64,000 nucleotides of DNA from Pseudomonas argentinensis (GTDB lineage: Bacteria; Pseudomonadota; Gammaproteobacteria; Pseudomonadales; Pseudomonadaceae): the NCBI RefSeq assembly GCF_001839655.2, contig NZ_CP056087.1:2108001-2172000 (forward strand). The letters are read 5' to 3'. The notes under the pieces were generated by a model. It was not told the DNA's origin, did no database searches, and worked only from the letters and a program-made list of their open reading frames with translations. Positions 49,571-57,856 of this stretch are shown here, piece by piece (position 1 is the first letter of the stretch; every line of letters starts with the position of its first letter). Made by a program: the position numbers and the translations under genes.

Positions 49571-50235
49571 AAGAAGTATCACACCTTTTAATAGCGCCTT
49601 TTGGCCAGTGCAGGATACCTTTGACCGTTTCTCTCTTTATTGAGAGCTCTATATGCGTCCATTGTCGGGCTGCTCGTATGCTCTACAGCGTTGGCTTCAT
49701 CCCTGAGGCTTTATCCGCGCGTACACAGGCGCTCGGTTGCTCGGCTAGGTGCAGTTCTCTCCGATCTGCCTGGACAGGATGAAAGTACTGACGATGCGAG
49801 CTGCGTTGGCGCTGCTCTCTTCGATGTCATGGTCTCCCGATCGCGAGTGTTCAGTGACGATGCCTGTCATTTTCCGCTGCTATCCCGCGGTCAGCTGCGA
49901 CACTGCATGGCCGACCCATGCGGGCTACACTCCTGTTTTACGCACCCGAGCTTTTCTCTCAGGTAGTCATATTGGCCGGGTTCTTGCTATTTGAAGTTCC
50001 CAAAGGGCTGAGTGCCGGCCATTTGACGAGGACGATCACCTTGCCCTCGTGTGATAGGTGGTCTGTTTGAGCGGACCTGGCAAGGGGTAAGGGTGTCTAG
50101 CGAGCCAGCATTACTTGTTTAGCGGTACTTTGGGGCTGACAGCTTCATGTCGAGCTAATGGGCGCCGCCAAGAAATCTGTGAATCGGGTAATACCTCACA
50201 AAAGCGTAGTTCAGTGGAACGCGAGGGCTATATTG
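49571..50235. other. 665-nt gap between flgL and the modification island
   Basis: No gene can be supported. Short open frames at 49640-49966 and 49749-49994 have only alternative or unsupported starts and no family resemblance, although each opens with a hydrophobic stretch. The region is AT-richer than the flagellar genes and contains the sigma-54 promoter at 49973-49988. It may be remnant DNA at the island boundary. Confidence 0.6.
49973..49988 (+). promoter_or_regulatory. Sigma-54 promoter of the flagellin modification island
   Basis: TGGCCGGGTTCTTGCT, GG and GC 10 nt apart and preceded by T. The predicted start near 50000 gives a leader of about 236 nt to the first island gene. Confidence 0.75.
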
Positions 50236-51003
50236 ATGGATGTACGACGTATCAAAGGGCGTCCGGTTGCGATCGACTACGAGAGTACTCAAGCTTTTTT
50301 TGAATCTCGCGGGCAGCGCCAGTATGCCAATCTTCTGAGTGCAACCATGTATCAGGATGAGCAGCCCGAATTGGTCGCAGCTCGCGACCTGGCAGAGAAG
50401 CAGCGAGTGTCATCGGTTCTCGCACTTACAGACATCGGCAAGGTTTTTGATATCGGCTGTGGCGTGGGCCGCTGGGGCTGGTTTTTGGCCGAGCACTACC
50501 CGGAGTTGCGTTATTTGGGCGTCGACTTCTCCGCTAGTCTTATCGAGCAGGCGCAACGAGAAGCGGCCAGTCGTGACCTCGGACAATTAGCGTTTCAGAT
50601 AATGTCCGCCACTAGCCTGCAACCCAATGATTTGCAACTGCCCGCGCCATTCGATTTGTTGCTGATTTCGGGCCTATTGATCTATCTGAACGATGCAGAT
50701 TGCGCCAAGGTGCTGCGCGATGCGGCACTCCTATGCGCGCCCGGCGGCGCCATCTATCTCCGTGAGCCGGTGGGCATCGAAGAACGCTTTACGCTGGATC
50801 GCTTTTATTCTTCCGAACTGGCCGAGGAATATTCGGCGATATATCGCACGGTCGAGGAGCTCCACGGCCTTATGGCAGAAGCGCTAAAGGGGACTGAGGT
50901 AGCTATAGAGCAGGAGGACGTTCTGTTCGCCGACAGCCTCGAGAAGCGCGCCGAGACCCGGCAGTATTTTTTCATCCTGCGTCGTGCGGGAGGCAGCCAA
51001 TGA
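50236..51003 (+). CDS. Class I SAM-dependent methyltransferase, flagellin modification island
   Basis: 255 aa from ATG 50236, preceded by GCGAGGG 8 nt upstream. An ATG at 50158 is in frame but lacks a site. SAM motif I is VFDIGCGVGRWGWFLAEHYP near residues 74-93, followed by the acidic strand LRYLGVDFSASLIEQAQ and LLISGLLIYLNDADCAKVLR. It overlaps the next gene by 4 nt. The motif pattern resembles the N-terminal methyltransferase of the large protein downstream. It probably methylates a sugar or a phospho-substituent of the flagellin glycan. AT-richer codons than the flg genes fit an island acquired or exchanged as a block. Confidence 0.8.
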   Translation: MDVRRIKGRPVAIDYESTQAFFESRGQRQYANLLSATMYQDEQPELVAARDLAEKQRVSSVLALTDIGKVFDIGCGVGRWGWFLAEHYPELRYLGVDFSASLIEQAQREAASRDLGQLAFQIMSATSLQPNDLQLPAPFDLLLISGLLIYLNDADCAKVLRDAALLCAPGGAIYLREPVGIEERFTLDRFYSSELAEEYSAIYRTVEELHGLMAEALKGTEVAIEQEDVLFADSLEKRAETRQYFFILRRAGGSQ

Positions 51004-51605
51004 CCACGGCTTATTGCTTCGACCTCGACGGCACGCTGACCCGCCAGGAGTTACTACCGCTCATTGCTTCGTCTGTCGGGTTGGAAGACGAGATCAGCGT
51101 CCTTACTCAGGCCACCATCGATGGCCTGCTACCGTTCGATAAATCTTTCAAGCTCCGGGTTCGCCTGCTGCGAGATGCACGTCTGGACTGGATTCACGCC
51201 GTGCTTGAGGAGCAGGTTGAGTTCGATCCCAATATCATGGAGTTCCTCGGACGTCATCGTGAGCAGTCTTTCGTGGTCACCGGAAGCCTCGATCTTTGGG
51301 TAAAGCCGATTCTTGACAAGTTGGGAATCCAGAGCTTCACCTCTCGCGCCCGGTTTGACGCCCAAGGCGGCCTGGAGGGGGTGGAGCATATTCTGCATAA
51401 AGGCGACGCCATAAGCGCGTTGCGTGGGCAATTCGACCGTATCGTCGCCGTAGGGGAGGGCATGAACGACGTGCCCATGTTCGAAGCGGCCGACTGGCGC
51501 ATCGCATACGGCGGTGTGCATACGCCCAACAAGACACTGCTCAAGCTCAGTGACTTCCTCCTGCATGACGGAAAAGCCTTATGTCGTCTATTAGACACGT
51601 TGTAA
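51000..51605 (+). CDS. HAD-superfamily phosphatase (SerB-like), flagellin modification island
   Basis: 201 aa. HAD motif I CFDLDGTLTRQE (nucleophile and acid Asp near residues 8 and 10), motif II FVVTGSLDLW, motif IV AVGEGMNDVPMFEAADW, and a small helical cap like phosphoserine phosphatase (subfamily IB). It overlaps its neighbours on both sides. Probably removes a phosphate from a small precursor before or after the nucleotidyltransferase step. PAO1 has, from memory, a similar gene between flgL and fliC (PA1089). The substrate is unknown. Confidence 0.82.
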   Translation: MTTAYCFDLDGTLTRQELLPLIASSVGLEDEISVLTQATIDGLLPFDKSFKLRVRLLRDARLDWIHAVLEEQVEFDPNIMEFLGRHREQSFVVTGSLDLWVKPILDKLGIQSFTSRARFDAQGGLEGVEHILHKGDAISALRGQFDRIVAVGEGMNDVPMFEAADWRIAYGGVHTPNKTLLKLSDFLLHDGKALCRLLDTL

Positions 51606-52243
51606 TCAGCGCCGCTGGGATTGGCTCGCGGCTGGGACTTAATAAGCCGAAATGCCTCGTCGAAGTTGCCGGTCGCACGTTGCTGGAGTGGCATCTGCAG
51701 CGCCTACAGTGGGCCGAATCCGTCTGGCTGGTAGTAGGCTTTCGCGAGGAAGATGTGATCGAACATGCCGTTTCGCTACGTCCCGACGTCATCATCGTTC
51801 GCAATCCCGACTATGCCCGGACAAATACGCTGCAGAGTATCCACCGCGTTTCTCGTCATCTGAACGAGCGGATGCTGATTCTTGATGCCGATACCATTCT
51901 TGAAGACCGCAGCTTCCAGCATTTTCTCGATGCCGGTGAGCGGCATGAACAACTGGTAGGCGTGTCACCTTATCTCACCAGCGACGGTGTGCGCGTTTTG
52001 CTGGATACGTCGGGCGAGCAGGTAACTGGCTTCACGCGTGAGCCGGTCTCGGATCTGGAATGGACCGGGATCGCCATCATTCGACCGGAGCTGGTAATAG
52101 ACAAACCGATTTATGTCTATGAGGCGATAGCGGCCTATACGCCTTTGCCCGCATTCACGATAAAAGCATTCGATATCGACACGACTGCAGATCTAGACAT
52201 GGCGCGTAATGTACTGGCCGACCAGTGGGGTGAAAATGAGTAA
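51581..52243 (+). CDS. Nucleotidyltransferase (CTP-type sugar/alcohol-phosphate), flagellin modification island
   Basis: 220 aa. The N-terminus carries the nucleotidyltransferase signature AAGIGSRLGLNKPKCLVEVAG (near residues 11-31). Asp in MLILDADTILED (metal-binding) and the C-terminal IKAFDIDTTADLDMA (second metal Asp) fit MobA-like/LicC-type cytidylyltransferases. It overlaps the phosphatase by 25 nt and the large gene by 8 nt. It should activate a phosphorylated small alcohol or sugar as an NDP ester. The downstream CDP-glycerol-type transferase domain suggests that the product is a CDP-alcohol. Confidence 0.82.
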   Translation: MSSIRHVVISAAGIGSRLGLNKPKCLVEVAGRTLLEWHLQRLQWAESVWLVVGFREEDVIEHAVSLRPDVIIVRNPDYARTNTLQSIHRVSRHLNERMLILDADTILEDRSFQHFLDAGERHEQLVGVSPYLTSDGVRVLLDTSGEQVTGFTREPVSDLEWTGIAIIRPELVIDKPIYVYEAIAAYTPLPAFTIKAFDIDTTADLDMARNVLADQWGENE

Positions 52244-55200
52244 TCAAGATCAGGGGGCAGTGGCTGATAAATTTTGGAGCAACACTGATCGTGGTCAGAT
52301 CGGGCCGGCAGCCCTTTATCAGCGGCAGGAGCAACATCTGATCGAACACGTTTTGCCACTGCTTGGTGAAAAGGACCATTTGCTGGATATCGGTTGTGCG
52401 GACGGCAGGTTCAGCCGGCTTTTTGCTAGCAAGGTCGCTCGTGTATCGGCCATGGATCTGGGAGCTGAACTCATCGAACAGGCCCGAGCGCATGCGTGCG
52501 CCGAAGGCTTGGAGAATATTGAATTTGAGGCAGGCAACGTCTTCGACTTCAGTTCAGAAGAGCGCTTCGATGCCGTAAGCCTAATGGGCGTTCTGACCCG
52601 CATCAATGATGACCTGGCCGCTGCTCGCGTGCTACTCAAGGCTATTTCACTGCTCAAGCCGGGCGGACTGTTGATCCTCAAGGATTCAGTGTTGCTCGAG
52701 GGGCAGGAAGCACGTCAACTGCTCAATGAACAGGACGAAGCAAAATACCGCCCCGAAAGTCGTTATTTGGCAATGATTCGTTCAATGGGGTTGTACGAGA
52801 TTGCCAATTATCCGCTTTTAACCATGGATAATTGCAATCAGACCAGCGTGCTCTATCTATTCCGGCCACTGCTGGCTGAAACGCCGGCCGTTTTGCCCAT
52901 CAAGGATCTGAGGGTTGCCTGCTTTGGCAGTATGCCTTTTCATTTCCGCTCCTTGCGCCCCCTGTCGGCCTGTTTTGAAAACAGCCTGCTGAGCCTGTCC
53001 ATCTCCGAAGTGATGGCATGGCGACCGCAGGTTATCGTCGTGGCAGACGGCTGGTCTGTCGAGTTCTGGCGTGACTACTGCGATGCCCATCAAGTCCTGC
53101 TGATCGGCATGCGCCACGGTTCAGTTACGCGTTATGGGTTCGCCGAGCCGCAATACAACCACGCCGACTACCTGTGCGGCAGTCCGTGGGATATTGAGGA
53201 CACGCTGCGTTCAAACGTGCAGCCGCGATCGGGCTTTCTGCTGACCGGCAACGCCTGGGTCGACGAAGTCTTCCGTCTGCCGCCTCGACCGGTGAACGAG
53301 CAGGCGCCGACTATCGTGTTCGCACCGACTTACAACCCCGAAATTAGTGCTGCGGCTTTTTTTGGAGAGCGATTGGTAGGCTTGATCCGCGAAGTCTATC
53401 CCGCTTCTCGCATCATTATTAAGCCGCACCCTGCCATCGTTTCGCATGAGCATAGTTTCGTCGTCGACAAGGCGCTGTTCCGTGGCCTGATGGAGGCTTG
53501 GCGCGCGCAGGTCGCGGCCGATCCGCTGGTGGAGCTGGTCGACGACCCCGAGGCCAGTATCGCCGAAAGTTTCGCCGAGGCTGACATCCTCGTTGCCGAC
53601 CGCTCCTCGTTGCTGTTCGAGTTCATGGCGCTGGACCGCCCGATTCTTCTATATTCGAGCGAAGCTCGGGTGGGACATTGGGAATACAACCCCGACGCGC
53701 CCGGCAATGCCTGGCGTGATATCGGGATGGAATTCAGCGAGGATGAAGGCTTCCTCGAGCTGCTGCGTAACGCATATGCCAACCATGCACGGTATTGCCG
53801 CGACAGTCAGGCGCGCCGGGTGAGTGAGCTATACGGGCGCTTTCAGGATGGCCGCTCGGTCGAGCGGGTAGCCGATGCGATTGCTCGTGTGCCGAGACCG
53901 CACGTGGTAATTGATGTGCGCGATGCTCAACTCGATCCTGACATGCTGGATGCGTTCGAGCGCTCAATGGCATTCGGTCAGGTCGCGGTCTTGGGCGGGC
54001 AGACTGCGCAAAAGCAGCTTGCGGGAGTGCCGCAGTTCGAGAGCGCCCAAACGATGCTGGACTGGCTTGAGAGCCGACAGGCTCAGATCCAGGCCTTGAT
54101 GCTCGTTGACGGCAAGGTTCCTTATCGTCCCGGCAGCGGGCATCGTATCAGTCAGGGACTGGCCAAGCTTGCCCGCGGCGAGGCTGCAGCCCAGGTCTTG
54201 ACACGACGGCCAGTGCAAAGTGCTCCGCTCGCGCTGTCGAGTGAGCCGGAAGACTGGATAATTCAGCGCCAGCGCTGGGCTATAGAAACGCTTCAAGGCA
54301 CGCAGCTATGGACACTTTTGCCAGGATACGTGTTACGGCGTGCTTTTGCCGATCTGCCTGAGTGTGCAACCGACCAGGTCTTCAGTGCCTGGTGGCAGAC
54401 ACTCTGCGTACAGGGTAATAGCACCCCATGGCCAGCCCAACGTATTGATACTGTCCTCGACGATAGTGTTGTGCGAGTGGTTGGGCGCAACCATTATCTG
54501 CTGGCACCGCGCGCCCGCCTACAGTTGGTGTGTGCCGTCGACGGTTGGCCTGAGCGCGATGGCTCACTGCAGATCGACGTTTCGGCGGTGCACGGTGTCG
54601 AATATGATCGATTCCCCTTCAAAGCCGAGCTGCGCATCAATGGCATTGCTCATCGCGAGCTGACGTTTAGGGATTACCAGGCGCAACGACTGGTGATTCC
54701 GTTCCGCCCAGAAGATGGCGGCGGCGTGATGCTGGAAGTCCATAGTAGCGCGCATTTTGCGGGGCTTGCTGGCCTGGCCGGTCCGCTTTCGCTGGCGCTG
54801 GGCTTCGTAGATGCCCCGGTCAAGCGGGTCTCTGCTGCATCGCCACCGGTGGATACCATCAGGCAATGGCTGGCGGGTCGGCAGCCCGGTGTAATCGAGC
54901 GGCGACTGATTCGAGAGCGCCTGGCGAAGCACAACGGCGGTCCACGAATGGCGGTTGTGGTGATGGATCCGGAGGGCGATGCCCAGGCGTTGGCGAAAAC
55001 GTTGCGCAGCCTGAACCAGGATCATCACCTCTACCAGCCAAGCACGGTAGTCGTGGTGACTACCCAAGCTGAGCCCTCCGATGATGGTCGGATAGCAGTT
55101 TGTATGATCCAGACGCGCCCTGACGAATTGGCGGGCAAGGTCAATGCGCTAGCAACAGACCTGGATGTGGATTGGCTGATGCTGGTCAACGCCGGTGACG

Positions 55201-57527
55201 AGTTCACGGCCAGCGGGCTGACCATAGTGGCGCTAGAGCTGTTGAATGCGGGCGACTGTCGCGCGCTTTACTGCGACGAATTGCAACGTATGCCCGATGG
55301 CACCCTGGGCGCAGCCTTCCGGCCGAGTTTTAACCTGGACCTGCTGTTGAGCCTGCCTTCGGTAATGGCGCGAAACTGGTTGTATCGCCGTGACGTCTTC
55401 ATCCAAAGCGGCGGGCTGGATCCGCACTATCCGCGTGCGATGGAGTTCGAATTGCTGACGCGACTCGTGGAGGCCGGAGGCATAGCGGGGCTGGGCCACG
55501 TCGACGAGCCCTTGCTGGTCACCGATGCACATGTTCCCGTGGAAATCACTGACGAGCAGGCTGCGCTGCTCGCGCACTTGAACCGTCGTGGCTACACCAA
55601 TGCGCAATTGGTCGCCAGCGCACCAGGCACCTACCGCATACGATACGGCCATGCCGATCAGCCACTGGTGTCGATCCTGATTCCGACGAAGGATCAGTTG
55701 GCAATGGTTCAGCGCTGTGTGGAAACCTTGCTCGAACAGACCCGCTATACCCACTATGAGCTCCTGATCATCGATAACGCCAGTGAAACACCCGAGGCGC
55801 AAGCCTGGCTGGCCGGTATCGAGGCGCTTCAAGAGGAGAAGATCCGCGTGTTGCGCTACCCGCAGCCTTTCAACTTCTCGGCCATGAATAATTTCGCAGC
55901 ACGTGAGGCACGGGGTGAGTACCTGGTACTGCTCAACAACGATACGGCGATCATTCGCGAAGACTGGTTGGATGAGATGCTCAACCACGCGCAGCGCCCC
56001 GAAGTGGGCATCGTTGGTGCCAAGCTGCTGTACCCAGATGGGCGCATCCAGCATGCCGGTGTGGTGCTGGGCCTCAATGGGCCGGCGGATCACCCGTTCA
56101 TCGGCGAAGCCATTGATGCACCGGGCCACATGCGTCGCCTGCAGGTGGATCAGAACTACAGTGCGGTGACCGCCGCCTGCCTGATGATTCGCCGGTCCTT
56201 GTATCTAGAGGTCGGCGGCATGGACGAGGAGGCCTTCAAGGTCTCTTACAACGATGTCGATCTGTGCCTCAAGGTTGGCCAAGCTGGTTACCTGAACGTG
56301 TGGACACCCCATGCATTGGTACTGCACGAAGGTAATGTGAGCCAAAAGGCGATCGATCCACATAAGCAGGAAGCCAAGCGCAAACGTTTTGTCGCAGAGC
56401 AGGCCATCATGTACGAGCGTTGGCTGCCGTTGCTCGCCCGTGACCCTGCTTACAACGCCAATCTATCACTGGTTCAACGTGGCGGTTTCAAGTTGACCGA
56501 CAACGCCATCAGCTGGCGACCGCTTCAGTCCTGGCGCCCGCTCCCCACGTTGCTCGTTCACCAGGCCGACATGCAGGGCTGCGGCCACTATCGGATGGTT
56601 CAGCCCTTTATCGCCATGAAGCTTCAAGGGTTGGTCGACGGCACGCTTTCGCGTGGGCTGATGCATACGCCTGACCTAGAACGTTATGATCCCGATTCCA
56701 TTGTGCTGCAGCGTCAAGTTGGCGAGGATCGAATCCAGGCCATGCAGCGGATGAAGGCGTTTTCCCGGGCGTTCAAGGTCTATGAGCTGGACGACTACTT
56801 GCCCAACTTACCGGTCAAGAACATCCATAGAAGCCACATGCCCAAGGATATCCTAAAGACCTTGCGTCGCGGACTCGGCTTCGTTGATCGCTTCGTGGTG
56901 TCCACCGATGCGCTGGGCGAAGCCTTCTCCGGGCTTCACGACGACATCCGGGTCGTCAAAAATCGCCTGCCCACCCAGTGGTGGCAGGGGCTGGAAAGCG
57001 CGCGACGTGTTTCAGCCCGGCCTCGGGTCGGCTGGGCCGGCGGCATCAGCCACACCGGCGATCTCGAGATGATCGGCGATGTGGTTCGGGAGTTGGCCAA
57101 GGAAGTGGATTGGGTGTTCTTCGGCATGTGCCCGGAAAACCTCAAGCCCTATATCCACGAGTTTCACCCGGGCGTGCACATCGAGAGTTATCCGGCTGCG
57201 CTGGCAAAACTCAACCTGGATCTGGCCATCGCGCCGGTCGAGCAGAACCTGTTCAACGAATGCAAGAGCAACCTGCGACTCCTTGAGTACGGCGCCTGTG
57301 GATTCCCGGTGGTGTGCAGTGACATTCGTTGCTATCAGGACGATGCCTTCCCAGTCACCCGCGTGAAGAACCGCTACAAGGATTGGGTGGACGCTATCCG
57401 CATGCATCTGGCCGATCTGGACGCGACGGCCCGCATGGGCGACGAGCTGCAGAAGATCGTACTGAGTGACTGGATGCTGCAAGGTGAAAACCTGGACGCT
57501 TGGGCCCGTGCCTGGTTGCCGGACTGA
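52236..57527 (+). CDS. Giant multidomain flagellin glycan transferase (methyltransferase-glycerophosphotransferase-GT2-GT2-GT-B), FgtA-like
   Basis: 1763 aa from ATG 52236 (GTGGGGTG upstream). Residues about 1-200: class I methyltransferase (LLDIGCADGRFSRLF at 48-62). About 225-560: CDP-glycerol glycerophosphotransferase (TagF/TagB)-like, with His294 in MRHGS, FAPTYNPE near 361, His398 in KPHP and DRSSLLFEFMALDRP from 455. His294 and His398 match the catalytic His pair of TagF in context. About 890-1130: GT2-like region lacking clear metal motifs. About 1142-1400: GT2 (SILIPTKDQLAMVQRCVETL, LLNNDTAI, NDVDLCLK). About 1440-1763: GT-B-like (GCGHYRM, RVGWAGGISHTGDLE, LRLLEYGACGFPVVCSD). The place between flgL and fliC matches fgtA (PA1091) of PAO1, which is shorter as I recall. 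It likely builds a phosphate-linked, methylated glycan on flagellin. Confidence 0.85.
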   Translation: MSNQDQGAVADKFWSNTDRGQIGPAALYQRQEQHLIEHVLPLLGEKDHLLDIGCADGRFSRLFASKVARVSAMDLGAELIEQARAHACAEGLENIEFEAGNVFDFSSEERFDAVSLMGVLTRINDDLAAARVLLKAISLLKPGGLLILKDSVLLEGQEARQLLNEQDEAKYRPESRYLAMIRSMGLYEIANYPLLTMDNCNQTSVLYLFRPLLAETPAVLPIKDLRVACFGSMPFHFRSLRPLSACFENSLLSLSISEVMAWRPQVIVVADGWSVEFWRDYCDAHQVLLIGMRHGSVTRYGFAEPQYNHADYLCGSPWDIEDTLRSNVQPRSGFLLTGNAWVDEVFRLPPRPVNEQAPTIVFAPTYNPEISAAAFFGERLVGLIREVYPASRIIIKPHPAIVSHEHSFVVDKALFRGLMEAWRAQVAADPLVELVDDPEASIAESFAEADILVADRSSLLFEFMALDRPILLYSSEARVGHWEYNPDAPGNAWRDIGMEFSEDEGFLELLRNAYANHARYCRDSQARRVSELYGRFQDGRSVERVADAIARVPRPHVVIDVRDAQLDPDMLDAFERSMAFGQVAVLGGQTAQKQLAGVPQFESAQTMLDWLESRQAQIQALMLVDGKVPYRPGSGHRISQGLAKLARGEAAAQVLTRRPVQSAPLALSSEPEDWIIQRQRWAIETLQGTQLWTLLPGYVLRRAFADLPECATDQVFSAWWQTLCVQGNSTPWPAQRIDTVLDDSVVRVVGRNHYLLAPRARLQLVCAVDGWPERDGSLQIDVSAVHGVEYDRFPFKAELRINGIAHRELTFRDYQAQRLVIPFRPEDGGGVMLEVHSSAHFAGLAGLAGPLSLALGFVDAPVKRVSAASPPVDTIRQWLAGRQPGVIERRLIRERLAKHNGGPRMAVVVMDPEGDAQALAKTLRSLNQDHHLYQPSTVVVVTTQAEPSDDGRIAVCMIQTRPDELAGKVNALATDLDVDWLMLVNAGDEFTASGLTIVALELLNAGDCRALYCDELQRMPDGTLGAAFRPSFNLDLLLSLPSVMARNWLYRRDVFIQSGGLDPHYPRAMEFELLTRLVEAGGIAGLGHVDEPLLVTDAHVPVEITDEQAALLAHLNRRGYTNAQLVASAPGTYRIRYGHADQPLVSILIPTKDQLAMVQRCVETLLEQTRYTHYELLIIDNASETPEAQAWLAGIEALQEEKIRVLRYPQPFNFSAMNNFAAREARGEYLVLLNNDTAIIREDWLDEMLNHAQRPEVGIVGAKLLYPDGRIQHAGVVLGLNGPADHPFIGEAIDAPGHMRRLQVDQNYSAVTAACLMIRRSLYLEVGGMDEEAFKVSYNDVDLCLKVGQAGYLNVWTPHALVLHEGNVSQKAIDPHKQEAKRKRFVAEQAIMYERWLPLLARDPAYNANLSLVQRGGFKLTDNAISWRPLQSWRPLPTLLVHQADMQGCGHYRMVQPFIAMKLQGLVDGTLSRGLMHTPDLERYDPDSIVLQRQVGEDRIQAMQRMKAFSRAFKVYELDDYLPNLPVKNIHRSHMPKDILKTLRRGLGFVDRFVVSTDALGEAFSGLHDDIRVVKNRLPTQWWQGLESARRVSARPRVGWAGGISHTGDLEMIGDVVRELAKEVDWVFFGMCPENLKPYIHEFHPGVHIESYPAALAKLNLDLAIAPVEQNLFNECKSNLRLLEYGACGFPVVCSDIRCYQDDAFPVTRVKNRYKDWVDAIRMHLADLDATARMGDELQKIVLSDWMLQGENLDAWARAWLPD

Positions 57528-57605
57528 TCACGGCGCTCCAGCTTGACCGGCCGGCAAGCGTGTCAGCTGCTTCCCGGCCATCGATTCCCGACCAATTGCT
57601 GCCGC

Positions 57606-57632
57606 TCAAGTTTTTGCGTTGGGCGGCGATAA
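57606..57632 (+). promoter_or_regulatory. Sigma-28 promoter 1 upstream of fliC
   Basis: TCAAGTTT, 11-nt spacer, GGCGATAA: one mismatch per half to the enteric TAAAGTTT-N11-GCCGATAA. It lies 225 nt before the fliC start. Confidence 0.65.
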
Positions 57633-57735
57633 CCTTCACGACGGTTGCGCCGCTGCTTCGACGCTTTTAGTGGGCATGGTGCACCGAAGAGTTATCGCCA
57701 AGTAAGACAGGGTAAGAAAAAGCTGTTTCAGACCC

Positions 57736-57762
57736 TAAAGCTTCTCGTCAAGGTGACGATAA
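57736..57762 (+). promoter_or_regulatory. Sigma-28 promoter 2 upstream of fliC
   Basis: TAAAGCTT, 11-nt spacer, GACGATAA: close to consensus. 95 nt before the fliC start, the more likely main promoter. The stretch 57528-57856 contains no gene. Confidence 0.75.
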
Positions 57763-57856
57763 CTAATTCGAACGCGAACTAAATGGGTGCCTGGGCAATG
57801 CCTCACCCGAGGTCGCAGGCTTAGGCAAGCATCACAGTCCTGTGGAGGACAGCATC

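Noticed and set aside
49640..49994. Possible small secreted proteins in the flgL-island gap
   Set aside because: Hydrophobic N-termini look like signals, but starts are alternative or poorly placed, there is no ribosome site, and the frames overlap each other.
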